Origin: Megamerina dolium
Lineage: Eukaryota > Arthropoda > Insecta > Diptera > Megamerinidae
Assembly: GCA_963854835.1 (NCBI GenBank)
Contig: OY978530.1
Span: 10,046,372-10,110,371, forward strand
DNA length: 64,000 nucleotides
Direction: 5' to 3'
A program made the position numbers and the translations under genes. The notes beneath the pieces are model-generated. The model was not told where the DNA came from. It made no database searches and saw nothing but the letters and a program-made list of their open reading frames with translations. Positions 1 to 10,260 of this stretch are shown here, piece after piece. Every line of letters begins with the position of its first letter. Within the stretch, counting starts at the first letter, position 1.

Positions 1-171
1 GTTTGGTCTTCCTTCCTCTATTGTTCGATTTTTAAACTTTAGTGCTACTTCATTAAAGTATATAAGTTGCATTCTTTTGTAAGCGAGTTGTAAAATAACA
101 CCTTATTTGGAAATAATTTCCCTTTAATTACCTAGCAGGGTGGTATATATGGTTGTTTGTGAAGTTTATAT

Positions 172-382
172 AGTTTTCAGTTCACGTACTTCTTGTAGAT
201 TTTCTCATATCGAGAGTGATAGATGACAGAAATTGATAGTGATAGCAATGTAAGTGGACAGACCTAATAAAACAGCAATCAGCCGTTTAGTTAATCCGCA
301 ATACTGCCGTCTGTCAGGTTATTATTTTATTCGGATTAAGTGCGCCGGTAATCCGGAATTAGGCTGCCGTCTGTCTAGGCTA
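172..382 (+). repeat. PIF/Harbinger-type MITE, right half (copy 1)
   Basis: This segment matches the right half of the complete element at 24634-25161, including the stretch reading TTCAGTTCACGTACTTCTTG, the internal CTGCCGTCTGTC motif and the terminal inverted repeat ending GTCTGTCTAGGCTA. The left terminus is missing: bases 1-171 do not resemble the family. The base triplet after the end is TAA, compatible with a TWA target. It abuts a gypsy LTR (383-821). It has no coding capacity and would need a transposase supplied in trans. Confidence 0.75.
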
Positions 383-821
383 TAATATTGTTTTGTTTTT
401 ATTCTGTGAACGTCTAATTATATTTGAATTAACCTTGTTTGATCACTGGATTCTGACAATAATAATTGCAACACTTATTTTGTACAATTATATACAGCAA
501 CAATTTATTTAATCAACTCTCTTTACAATCAACTATTTAGAATAACTCTTTTAATGAACTTGAAACTTTTGCCTCTGACACTGTATCGATGTTTCCTCAA
601 TCACGTTCGGTATTTGATTGATTTGCATTTGTCAAAATTGGCTCTATTTATACTCTGTTGGCAACACTCCAGAATCTTTCTTTATCGTAGTCGAGATTCA
701 TCTCTTTCTTTCTTGTTTGCGTGTTCTCATTATCTCCTATTTCTTTTTGTTGACATTCGTTTCGTTTGTGCCAATATTCGTGTCATTCAAAATAGTGATG
801 AGTAACCAACCATTGATTGCA
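383..821 (-). repeat. 3' LTR of gypsy-1
   Basis: Read on the minus strand, this follows a purine-rich tract at 822-835 (GAGGAGGGCAG type, a polypurine tract) and begins with TG at 821. It aligns over most of its length with the solo LTR at 24043-24441: both contain TCATCACTA, GAAACGAATGTCAA, an AGAGTATAAATAG TATA-like block and CAGAATCCAGTGATCAAACA. The distal LTR end abuts MITE copy 1, so its true end is uncertain. Confidence 0.7.
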
Positions 822-1800
822 CTGCCCTCCTCTTAACCTTGTTTATCCGGAACAAGTTTTTATAATTTCCCCCGATATGGCGCTCCAAGTGCACTACTTT
901 AAACTTTCCTCTTTTATTCCAGACATGTTGAATGCGATACACTACGTCATTTATCTTTGCTATAATCTCATATGGTCCTTCCCAATGAGTCTGTAGTTTA
1001 GGGGACAGGCCTTTCCTTCGTTGTGGATTATGATGCATTACAAGCTCTCCCGCTTTTTGCTAGTGTAGTTACCTTCGGTTGATCTCATTCGTGTTACAAC
1101 TCCATATTTTAAATCAGCTGGCAGTCTTAACTCGTTTCCAGAAATTGCCATTGCTGGTGCAGTAGCCGTCGTATCATGTTGTGCGCATCGATATGCCATG
1201 AGGAACATTGGTATATGTACACCCCAGTCTCTTTTGTATTTATCTACGACTTTTCTCAAATATTCCTCCAAGGTGACTAACATCATGATCTTTCTTTCGT
1301 TGCCCTGGTGATTCGATCTTTCTTGCTTGCGTAGTAAACGGCAATTACGCGCAATATATCCTCTTTGGTCGCATATGAAGCACTTACCGGCAAATTTATT
1401 TTTGCGTTGATTCCTTCTTCTTCCTTTAGGCTTCATTTTCGATTGATTGCTATCACGCGCTATATGCACTCGTTTGTCGCAAATGAAGCAGTTACCATTA
1501 AATTTGTTTATTTGTTTTCGCGTCGACCTGTTGTTCTTCCTTCAGGCTGCACTACAGACTTAACTGCCTGACACACTGTTTCAACCAGATCTGATGTTTC
1601 TGCCTCTAGTAGGCGTATCCGTGGCATTGGTCGACACATCAAACTGGCGGCTATTGACTGTTTCGGCATATGTATTCCTTGGTGACATGAGTAGGGCACG
1701 CTTTGTTTCTCGATCACGTATGCCTTCAATGAATGCTGTTAAGACAAACGGCGTTAACAAATTTATGCAACCCTGCACTGATGTACAAATTTGAGATTAA
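787..1800 (-). pseudogene. gypsy-1 gag-integrase relic (internally deleted)
   Basis: This is a Ty3/gypsy relic read on the minus strand. First comes the end of a Gag capsid-like domain (1581-1778; FIEGIRDRETKRALL). Next are two CCHC-type zinc-knuckle relics near 1480 and 1370 (CFICDKRVHIARD and CFICDQRGYIARNC; the second has Tyr in place of His). After that the frame runs directly into integrase C-terminal sequence (EEYLRKVVDKYKRDW, about 1270-1040) and a GPY-type module (HWEGPYEII, 787-1038). Protease, reverse transcriptase, RNase H and the integrase catalytic core are absent, so this is a large internal deletion joining gag to the end of pol. There are frameshifts between the three open segments. 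The product is non-functional for transposition. Family assignment rests on domain order and the adjoining PPT and LTR. Confidence 0.75.
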
Positions 1801-2086
1801 AATTAGCAACTCTGCAAATTTGTACTATCGAAATGTTATCGAAGATTTGAATTAACAGATTATAAGTAATCAATCGAATCAAAGCAAGCTCTAGGAAGGA
1901 CACTAAATTTTGAACGCGTCTGTAGTACATATACATATGTAATATAATAGAAAATAAATTCAAATAATATACATATAAAAAGAAATATTTATTTTTACTT
2001 AATCATGTAATTACATTGTTACACTCTTTCAAAATTTTTTCTTCTTCCACGCCGCTATAACGATTCTTGCTGTGAGTAATATAAAT
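1801..2086. other. AT-rich spacer, no gene seen
   Basis: AT-rich sequence between the gypsy-1 gag relic and the next element. It may be 5' leader of one of the two gypsy elements, but I find no LTR end or primer-binding site in it. Confidence 0.4.
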
Positions 2087-2213
2087 GCTAACAAGAAGGA
2101 AGAAGCAAGAAAAACAAGGAATGTCGAATCACTCATACGACGATTTAAATGAGACGTCATTGGTGGAAGACACAGAGGCACAAGTCATGCCGCCGCCTAC
2201 GGATGTACAGGGT
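2087..2213 (+). pseudogene. possible gag N-terminus of gypsy-2
   Basis: An ATG at 2087 opens a short plus-strand frame with a basic, charged start (MLTRRKKQEKQ) and then an acidic, proline-bearing stretch. The frame is cut at 2214 by the (TA)n tail of LINE copy A. Its orientation matches the gypsy-2 pol that resumes at 6857, so it could be the start of that element's gag. No conserved motif is visible, and the assignment is inference from position. Confidence 0.25.
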
Positions 2214-2290
2214 ATATATATATATATATTTTAGGGATTACCCGAATCAGACCACTTATATGGGTCCCTTTTCGTCCCTCAAATCGTGTG

Positions 2291-3769
2291 TTAATTATTT
2301 GTTCGGTTGCAGAATTCTTCTACTTCCTTCCTCATAGTAACATCACGCGTTATTTCAAGCATCTCTTTGTGGGGTATGTTCCACATTTCGAGTTCATCAA
2401 TAAATTGGCGACCCAGTGTGGACATCCTCCTGCTTGCCAATGCAGGACACTGGCACACTATGTGCGCCGCTGTCTCTGCCTCTTCCATGCATAATCTGCA
2501 AATATCAGCATGCTCCCCATCAACAAGACCCATCTTGCTGAGGTGGTACCTGAAATTGCCATGCACAGTTATTAATGCAGTCAACCAGCTTAGAGTCATT
2601 CGTCTTAGACTGAGAGCCCTCCCCGATTCACTGCCCTTTGATAGCCTCAACGAAGCCTTTGCCTGTCTACAAGTAGATAAGTTCTCCCATCTCGTGAGAT
2701 GAAGTTTCTTTATCCACTCTTCGACCTTTGCCTTCACCGTCCCGCTGCTGAGAGCAACTACTGGTTCCGGTCCATAAAATTCAGCTTTAGATCCTTGTCT
2801 AGCCAAGGAGTCTGCAGCTTCATTCTGTTCTATACCAATGTGTCCCTTCACCCACATAAGAGTAATCGCATTACTACGAGCACACCCATTATGTTTCTGA
2901 ACACATTCGAGCGCCAACTTAGAAGATACCGTAGGTTGTTGCAGCCGCCTGACCACCGCCTGGTTATCGAGTGCTAGCAAGATTTTCTTACCTTGCACCT
3001 TTCCATCCAGTAGATGGTCTAGCGCATGCATTAGACCAAGCATTTCTGCTTGATATACCGATACGTATCTTCCCAGATTCAGAGTGCATGGCAGTCCCAA
3101 CTCTTTAGAGAAGATTCCAGCACCCGCTCTGCCATCCATTAATGAACCATCTGTAAAAATACTGATGTCATTTTCCTCACATATATCATGTGTGAGGCCG
3201 TCTTCAATGAGTGTTCTGTGTGATTTTTCAGTCATCTTCAGCCTACCCATTCCCTCCATTGGCATCTGCGCCTCCTTTACACTGCTATATAGCAGTGACA
3301 GAATGCCCCTGTGCCCCCTCTCTGTGCCGAATCCATACCAATTATTGGTTGTCTTCAGACGTAATGCTGTTAATGCCGCTGACTTCATAATATGCAAGTC
3401 CAACGGCAGCAGCCCGAGAAAGACTTCCAATGCTTCTACTGGGGTCGTCCGGATAGCTCCGGAAATCCCAATACAAGCCATTCTTTGTACCCTATCTAAC
3501 TTGCTTTTCGCGGTCTTTTGGATGACCTTAGGCCACCAGACCACAGCAGCATATGTTATTAAGGGTCTGACCATCGTTGTGTAGATCCAGTGCGCTGCTC
3601 TGGGAGTGATTCCCCACATGAGACCGAACACTCTCTTACACTGATGCAATACCCGCTTGCCCTTCTGGATCTTGTCATCGACGTGACTATTCCAAGTCAG
3701 CTTGTTATCCAGGATAACACCTAGATACTTTACTTCCTTGGATACGTTGATGTTCGATCCAAAAAGCAT
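2291..3769 (-). pseudogene. LINE A ORF2, C-terminal half (RT thumb, RNase H, CCHC)
   Basis: An uninterrupted 492-codon frame forms the C-terminal part of ORF2. It starts inside the RT after the break made by RTE copy A. RNase H is clear at about residues 200-335, with the catalytic acidic residues in FTDGS, YQAEMLGL, LALDNQAV and NEAADSLARQ. A C-terminal Cys/His cluster ([18 protein letters not shown], near residue 430) is typical of this LINE group. The protein would help RT complete cDNA by degrading RNA in the hybrid. It matches copy B (34547-36050) at nearly every residue, so the frame decayed little. It is not expressed as a full protein because the upstream RT is separated by the insertion. 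Confidence 0.85.
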
Positions 3770-3787
3770 AAGAGGGTCTATTGTTAG

Positions 3788-5504
3788 TCTTACTTACTTA
3801 CTTATGTGGCCATAACAACCGAATATCGATTTAGGCCGAAAATAACATGCTTCGCCAGCCATCTCTGTTCTTCGCTAGCTGGCGCCAGTTAGAAATTCCA
3901 AGCGCCGTCAGGTTCTCCAGTACTTGGTCTTTCCACCGGAGGTTTGGTCTTCCTCTTTTGCGTCGTCCTCCAGCGGGTTCCGAATATAACACCTTCTTAG
4001 CTGGAGCGTGTTCTTCCATTCGCTCGACATGACCTAGCCAGCGCAGCCGCTGGATTTTGATGCGCTTTACTATGTCAATATCGGCATACAGCTCGTACAG
4101 CTCATGGTTGTACCTTATTCGGTACTCGCCACCAACGCAAATAGGTCCAAAGATCTTGCGTAGGACTTTTCTCTCGAAAACTCCAAGTATTCGCTCATCC
4201 GAGGTGGAAATTGTCCAGGCTTCAGCGCCATATGTTAGGACAGGCATGATGAGAGACTTGTAGAGTGTAGTTTTCGTTCTTCGAGAGAGGGCTCGACTTC
4301 TCAATTGCTTACTCAGCCCAAAGTAACACCTGTTAGGACAGTGACGTGCTGTCCAAGACGCCGGGACTCTTTGTTTGTTGACACTAGATACTTCGTCTTG
4401 CCCTCGTTCACCGTGAGACCCATCCGACGCGACTCTCTTTCCAACTCTGAGAATGCTGCACTGACTGCTCGCGTGTTCATGCCGATTATGTCAATATCGT
4501 CGGCATACGCTAACAGCATGACACTTTTGTTGAAGATAGTGCCATTATGTCGTAGATCAGCAGCTCGTATTATTTTCTCCATAATAAGATTGAAGAAGTC
4601 GCACGATAACGAATCACCTTGTCTGAAACCCCGTTCGGTATTAAACGGTGCGGAGAGGTCCTTCCCAATTTTCACTGCACAACGGGAGTTATGCAGTGTC
4701 ATTCTACAAAGTCGAATGAGCTTTGCAGGAATACCGAACTCAGACATTGTTGCGTAGAGGTAATCCCTTACCGGACTGTCGATAGCGGCTTTATAATCAA
4801 CAAATAGGTGGTGTGTGTCGATCTGTTTTTGTTGGGACTTCTCCAGGATTTGGCGCAGTGTGAAAATCTGGTCGATGGTGGATTTACCAGGTCTGAAGCC
4901 ACACTGATAAGGTCCAATCAGTTTGCTGAGCATAGGCTTCAACCTTTCACACAGTACGCTCGATAGAACCTTGTACGCGATGCTCAGGAGACTTATTCCA
5001 CGGTAGTTACCGCAAATTGTGGGGTCTCCTTTTTTATGTACAGGACAAAGAACACTGAGCCTCCAATCATCAGGCATGCTTTCATCCGAACATATTCTGC
5101 TTATGAGCTGGTGCATGCGGGTGAGCAGCTCATCGCCTCCGGTCTTAAACAACTCGGCAGGCAGGCCATCAGCACCTGCAGCTTTGTTGTTCTTCAGCCT
5201 TAAAATGGCCGTTTCAACCTTGTCATAGTCGGGTGGTGGAACATCAACACCATCATCTGTAATTGGGGTTATCGGGCATTCTCCTCCACTGGCGGAATTG
5301 TTCGTAGCATCGCCATTCAGTAACGTGGAGAAGTGTTCCCTCCATAGGCTCAGTACACTCTGGACATCCGTAACCAGATTCCCATTTCCATCACGACAAG
5401 AAGAGGCTCCGGGATTCAAACCTCCACTCAGCCGCTTGATCTTTTCAAAGAATTTTCGAGTCTCATTCTTGTCGGTACACATCTCTATCTCCTCACACTC
5501 GCGT
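3788..5504 (-). mobile_element. RTE LINE copy A (5'-truncated), inserted in LINE A
   Basis: Minus-strand RTE-clade LINE ending in a (TAAG)n tail at 3789-3805. Compared with LINE copy B, where GACTGG joins TCTAACAATAG directly, the insertion sits at one point with no obvious target-site duplication and about 1 bp lost. The RTE begins (minus strand) just after the endonuclease-RT linker at ACGCGAGTGTGAGG, so the endonuclease is missing by 5' truncation. Copies B and C are the full-length versions. Confidence 0.88.
3831..5480 (-). pseudogene. RTE copy A reverse transcriptase with C-terminal region
   Basis: Open from about 5480 to 4313, then shifted and open again to 3831. RT motifs in order are NNKAAGADGLPAELF, YRGISLLS, GFRPGKSTIDQ, GFRQGDSLSC and the catalytic LLAYADDIDII. 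The C-terminal region (ERKVLRKIFGP, RLRWLGHVERM) is typical of RTE/BovB proteins. Against copies B and C there is a deletion of roughly 100 nt near 4340, just after the palm domain, which shifts the frame. Where copies B and C carry a TAG (28109-28111), copy A has a sense Gln codon. It therefore comes from a less damaged lineage, although it is truncated and frameshifted. Confidence 0.85.
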
Positions 5505-6839
5505 CCAGTCCTTCTTTTAGTAAAGAGTACTGTTTCCGACTTACTAGCATTTACAGAGAGACCTTGTTCCGTGCACCATCCTTCAACCATTTTGAGTGCA
5601 CCTTTCATGGTATCATAAATAGTGTCCAGGAACTTACCGCTCACCGTTACCGCTATGTCATCTGCATACCCGACGGTGTGTATGCCTTTTGAGTCCAGAA
5701 GCTGAAGTAGGGAATCGACCGTGATGTTCCAAAGGATGGGCGATAATACTCCCTCCTGTGGACACCCTTTGACTACCCTACCTCTGAGTCTGTAACTCCC
5801 ATTTTGAAAGTTTATTGCCCTTTTCCTCAGCATGCTGTCCACCCACCTTATAATGGTTGGGCTGACTTCACGAGTAACAAGGACCATCCTTAGCTTATCG
5901 AAACCAATCTTATCGAAGGCACCTTCTATATCCATAAAAGTAGACATAGATATCCCTCCACAAAACAATTCCCTCTCCGCTACGCGAACGAGTTCGTACA
6001 GGGCCGTTTCAGTGGATTTGCCAGCTCTGTACGCGTGCTGACACCTGCTCAGTGGTTTTGTCAGAAGCGTTGTCCTTTTCATGTAGTCCGCCAGTACTCC
6101 TTCCATACATTTAAGCAGAAAGGAGGTCAAGCTAACCGGCCGGAAAGATTTAGCCTCTGAGTAGTCCCTTTTTCCCGGCTTTGGAAGAAAGACAACCTTA
6201 GTCTCTCTCCATTGAGTCGGGATATATCCTGTAGCCAGGCAAGTAATAAATATTCCCAGAAGCCTGTCTACCAGAGCTTCTGCTCCCCACTGAAGTAGGG
6301 CTGGAAATATCCCATCTGTACCCGCTGTTTTGAATGGAGAGAAACGCTTAATGTCGTTTATCACTCCATCTCTGGTGACTATCCTTTCAGCTTCCAATCT
6401 TTCATTCCTGTTTGCACCCTTGCGGGTGGCTTCCCAAGGATCTTCCGATCTAAAGCTTCCTGGAAAATGCACCTCCATCAGGTATTTCAGTGACTCTCCG
6501 ATTGTCTCTGTAAAGGATCCATTCGTTTTGCGAATTAATCCCAAATTTTGACATCGGGTCCTTTGATATGATCCTCTGTAATCTACATACATCGGTCATA
6601 TCTTGCATATTTGAGCAAAATTCCCTCCACGTTTTCCTTTTACTGTTGCGTAGAGTCTTCTTCAGCTCCCTTTTCTTTGACTTGTAGTCGTCCCATGCGT
6701 TGGGGTCCCCTCTCTTGTGACGATTAAAAGCCTTCCTTGTCTCCTTTTTCATGGATTCCAGTTCCACATTCCACCATGGAGTGGGATCTCCTTCGTCCAC
6801 TACCGTCAGAGGACATGAAGCTTCAAATGCTTTGATCAT
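5505..6839 (-). pseudogene. LINE A ORF2, RT N-terminal part
   Basis: Minus-strand coding sequence for the inter-domain linker and RT fingers/palm of the LOA-like LINE. Visible motifs are SPFKTAGTDGIFPALLQ, FLPKPGKRDYSEAKSFRPVS, the palm motif STFMDIEGAFDK, CPQEGVLSPILW and VGYADDIAVTV. The linker (6450-6839) lies in another frame from the RT, with a 1-2 nt shift near 6550. RTE copy A interrupts the coding sequence after the TKRRTG stretch at 5505. In copy B the motif reads CPQGGVLS; copy A has Gln-Glu here, a substitution in the usually conserved PQG. The product is inactive. Confidence 0.83.
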
Positions 6840-6856
6840 GGCTGAGCTGATAGAGG

Positions 6857-7700
6857 CAGACCAGGCACCAATAAATCAGAGACAGTACAGGTTACCAGAA
6901 GTGCATAAGGAAGAGATTAATAGACACGCAAATAAAATGTTGGACGATGAAATAATCATTCCCAGTTCTTTCTTATGGAATACACCAATAATATTAGTCC
7001 CAAAGAAGGCGGGAAGCAATGGAAAAAAGAAATGGAGACTAGTTGTTGATTTCAGAAAACTGAATGATGCCACCATTAAACAGGTTTTTCCAATTCCACG
7101 CATTGATGAGATATTGGATCAGTTAGGTCATAGTAGATATTTTACTACACTTGATCTGGCCAGTGGATATCATCAAGTGCTAATGGGAGAGTCTCACAGA
7201 GAAAGAACCGCTTTTAGTTCAGGTGTCGGGCATTACGAATTTAATAGGATGCCTTTTGGGTTAACGGGAGCACCTGCTACTTTTCAAAGACTAATGAATC
7301 ATATATTGACTGAACTCCAGGGAATAGATTGTTTTGTATATATGACATTGTTGTCTACGGTCGGAATTTGGCACAACATGAATCACGGTTGCGGAGAGTG
7401 TTTGAACTCTTACGTAAACATAACTTAAAACTAAATACAGTGAAATGCCAATTTTTGCGAAAAGAGATAATTTACCTAGGTCATAAGTGCACAGAGGAAG
7501 GGGCATTGCCAGACCCCAGTAAGGTAGAATGTGTCAAAAATATTCCTGTTCCAAGAAATAGGAAAGATGTTCAGGCATTCTTAGGTTTAGTAAACTACTA
7601 TCGAAAGTTTGTTGAAAATATGGCAAGCATAGCGCTACCAATTAATAAATTAATAATAAAAGATGCAAAATTCGAATGGACCGATAAATGCCGAGCCTGA
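6857..7700 (+). pseudogene. gypsy-2 reverse transcriptase, frameshifted
   Basis: Ty3/gypsy RT, beginning in the fingers (QRQYRLPEVHKEEINRH) and continuing through WRLVVDFRKLND, FTTLDLASGYHQV and FNRMPFGLTGAPATFQRLMN. At about 7335-7345 a small deletion removes part of the catalytic YxDD box and shifts the frame, and the second part (DIVVYG, QFLRKEIIYLGHKC, VQAFLGLVNYYRKFV) reads in the next frame to 7700. After that point the RNase H domain is missing and the sequence jumps to integrase. The enzyme would copy genomic RNA into cDNA in the cytoplasm, but the loss at the active site and the frameshift make it dead. Confidence 0.85.
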
Positions 7701-8790
7701 TGAAAGCTATGGTGACGAGTTAGAACTAGATGAAAATGCAGAAAATCAGGAGAACAATAATGCGGAACTTCTCACTGATGAAAAGGATATATTGACGATA
7801 CTTCGCAACTTCCACGATTCACCTTTAGGAGGGCATCAGGATGCTCTGAAAACTTATTTCAGGATTAGAAGACAGTATAAGTGGGAAGGTATGCGAAGCC
7901 AAATTAAGGAATATGTTAAAAATTGTAAAAAATGTCAAACTAAAAAGAGGTCAAGGCTCACGAAAATGCAATTATATTAACTGATACACCATCTAAGCCA
8001 TTTGAAAAGGTATATATGGACGTGGTAGGAATTCTTCCAGAGACGACATCTGGAAACAAATACATACTTACATTTCAAGATGATTTTTCAAAATTTTTTA
8101 TTTGTGTAGCTATTTCAGATGCTAGCACGGTAGCAAAAGCGTTTTACAACGAAGTTATTGCGCGATATAACATACCAAAAATTTTTGTGACTGATAATGG
8201 TACAAATTTCACTTCGAAATTGTTTTCCGATACATGCAAGATGCTGGGTGTTAAAAAACTACATATAACACCGTACCATCCACAAGCAAATGGTTCTTTA
8301 GAAAGGAGCCACAGACTTTCAGCAGAATATCGTAGGAGTTTTGTTAAAGAAGACGGGTCTAATTGGGACCAATTGTTAGCATCAGCAATGCACGTACACA
8401 ATAACTTCATACATACTTCGACAAAACGGATACCATTCAGTGTTCTATACGGTTTCAATATCGATATGCCGACAAATTTAAAAACAAAAAGATAACCTCT
8501 ATACAATGCTTAGATGATTAAACTAAGGTATTAAAATACCAACTACAAATGCCACATGAGTTAGTGATTAGCTAAAATTCAATACGACAAACGGATCTAC
8601 CCTATAATTTTTAAAATGGGTGATAAAGTATTACTGAGAAATCAGACTAGGAAAAATAAATTTTGTTCCATCTGGACTGGACCATACGAAGTGATAAATG
8701 TGGACAGCCCAGTAACGACGACTATCAAAATCGGACAAAATGGTAAAAAGTACCATAATAATTTACTAAAACACTTTTATCAATAAGTAA
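7701..8790 (+). pseudogene. gypsy-2 integrase, broken
   Basis: Three open segments make up the integrase. The first (to 7978) has the HHCC zinc-binding N-terminus (FHDSPLGGHQDALK through VKNCKKCQ). The second (8016-8495) is the catalytic core with TFQDDFSKF, VTDNGTNFTSK and NGSLERSH; I count 35 residues between the second Asp and the Glu, the D,D35E spacing. The third (about 8590-8786) has the GPY-type C-terminal module (WTGPYEVIN). Stops or frameshifts separate them, one at 7978 and others near 8495-8590. It would insert cDNA into the genome. The catalytic triad survives, but the whole frame does not. Confidence 0.85.
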
Positions 8791-9962
8791 TAATAGTTTA
8801 ACGAATTAATAGTGATTGTAGTATAAAAAAAAAATTTTTTTTTAGTTAGGTTATAAAATACAATAGCATAAAGTAAGAACTATTAGTTAACGTTCAGGAC
8901 ATATAATAAGGCAAATTGCCATGGTCATGTGTATAACCACATCTGTTGCAATACATCGCGTTGAATTGTAATTCGGTGTGTGGATACTCATGAGCACGGG
9001 CAAATTAATTAGTCAAGCATTTCAAGCAATCAAATAGTTAAATTCGAGTTAGTATACAAATACATAGGTTTAGGAAATCTTTATAAAAAATAGGTCAGTC
9101 ATAGCAGACAAACGTTATAGAATAAATGGAGAGAATTAACATATCGGGTTACCATTCCGTCTTCCACGGTCTGAGATGAAAAGAGGCACAACCGAATAGT
9201 GCAGAAAAATTGGTTATTGTAACAGAAGGAAATTGCAACGTTGTTGTTAAATTATACAATATGTAAAACAACGATGCAAGTTTTAAATTTTTAGAAAGAT
9301 AAATTAATATAAATATTACATTATATACAATATACATAAAAACCGTTTAAAAGTAAAATTATAAAAACATTACTATAAATTAATTAGAACAAAAGTCTAA
9401 TTTATAAGAATATACTACGACCATTATGTAGGTATAATTAAGAATGTAAAAGTTTTAGAGTTTGTAGAACATAATTGAATAGGTATTATTACTGGTAATC
9501 TCACCATCTCCAGAACAATTGACACAGTGGAAAGACAACTTATCCAGCAAGATTTAGAAACACCGGAAAAGATTTATACAGCAATGTTAGTGGAGACCAA
9601 ATAGGTAATCGAGTTGAAGTTACTTACATATACATAAGTTCCAATATCCTGAATCATGTGGTACAGCGTTAAATAAAGTCAACTGAACTGAATAAGCAGC
9701 ATTCTCATGAAATACTTGGACTGTTTAATATAATAACAGCAATACGCAGTGCATGTATACAACACTCATGTGTTACTTTTTATCAAGATTGTGAACTTTG
9801 GTTGACTCAGTTGTCGTGCATTTCACACTGGGTTACAGGCTGCCACAGCAATAACAATTCTTGGTAGTACTGAATACAAATACTTACCCACAACACTTAA
9901 TAAGCAGATTAAATTGCAATTCACAAGTAATAAAAGAGAAGACAACATTTTGATTGTAGTAA
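8791..9962. other. non-coding stretch between gypsy-2 pol and the mariner
   Basis: AT-rich sequence of about 1.2 kb. Errantivirus env should begin here, but I find no convincing signal peptide or open frame. It holds short A/T runs (8826-8843) and no recognisable terminal repeats. Confidence 0.4.
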
Positions 9963-9980
9963 AAAGAAAACGACCTTTAT

Positions 9981-10260
9981 TTATTTCATTTTTATATCCG
10001 ACATGTTCTGGAGGAACATTGGCGATCGTGTCAGATCAAATCCGTCGCGAATAACTTCTTCCTCCACAGCGTTGAACAACTTGGTGATGATCACCAAGTA
10101 CTCAACGCGGTAGGCACCGATCATTCGATGTAATAATCGTAGGCACACGTCCATGTCCGTGCTGATCTGAGTTAATTGATGATAAATAATTTGGGGGACC
10201 GTTAGTCCCCGCAAATCATTGGGTGTAACCTTGTAGGTTACACCCCGTTTGAAGTAACCA
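9981..10260 (-). CDS. unrecognised minus-strand ORF fragment with a polyadenylation signal
   Basis: A minus-strand open frame is readable from about 10260 down to its stop at 9981, some 90 codons. The 129-codon open frame starts at 10370, but its upstream part overlaps the mariner start on the other strand. The peptide is compositionally ordinary, with the stretch YRVEYLVIITKLFNAVEEEV predicted helical. An AATAAA hexamer lies immediately after the stop (about 9975-9983), as at a real gene end. I recognise no family. It could be the last exon or fragment of a host gene or of an unfamiliar element, or a chance ORF. Two perfect hairpins (10193-10208, 10230-10254) lie within it. Confidence 0.3.

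Larger units (their letters stand above)
2214..6856 (-). mobile_element. LOA-like LINE copy A, 5'-truncated, split by an RTE
   Basis: This is a non-LTR retrotransposon in minus orientation: 2214-3787 and 5505-6856, separated by RTE copy A. The 3' end is a short (TA)n tract, then TTTTAGGGATTA, shared with copy B at 34486. The 5' side stops at 6856, where the sequence leaves the copy B match (GATCATGGCTGAGCTGATAG is the last common block) and enters gypsy RT. ORF1 and the endonuclease are missing. The encoded domains are RT, then RNase H and a terminal zinc-binding region. RNase H in ORF2 is typical of the I/LOA group; the LOA placement is from general protein resemblance only. Confidence 0.85.

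Noticed and set aside
554..836. Two overlapping plus-strand ORFs at the start
   Set aside because: They lie in the gypsy-1 LTR, antisense, with hydrophobic low-complexity composition.
9149..9337. A 62-codon minus-strand ORF
   Set aside because: AT-driven composition (Ile, Leu, Tyr, Asn), no motif, no element context.
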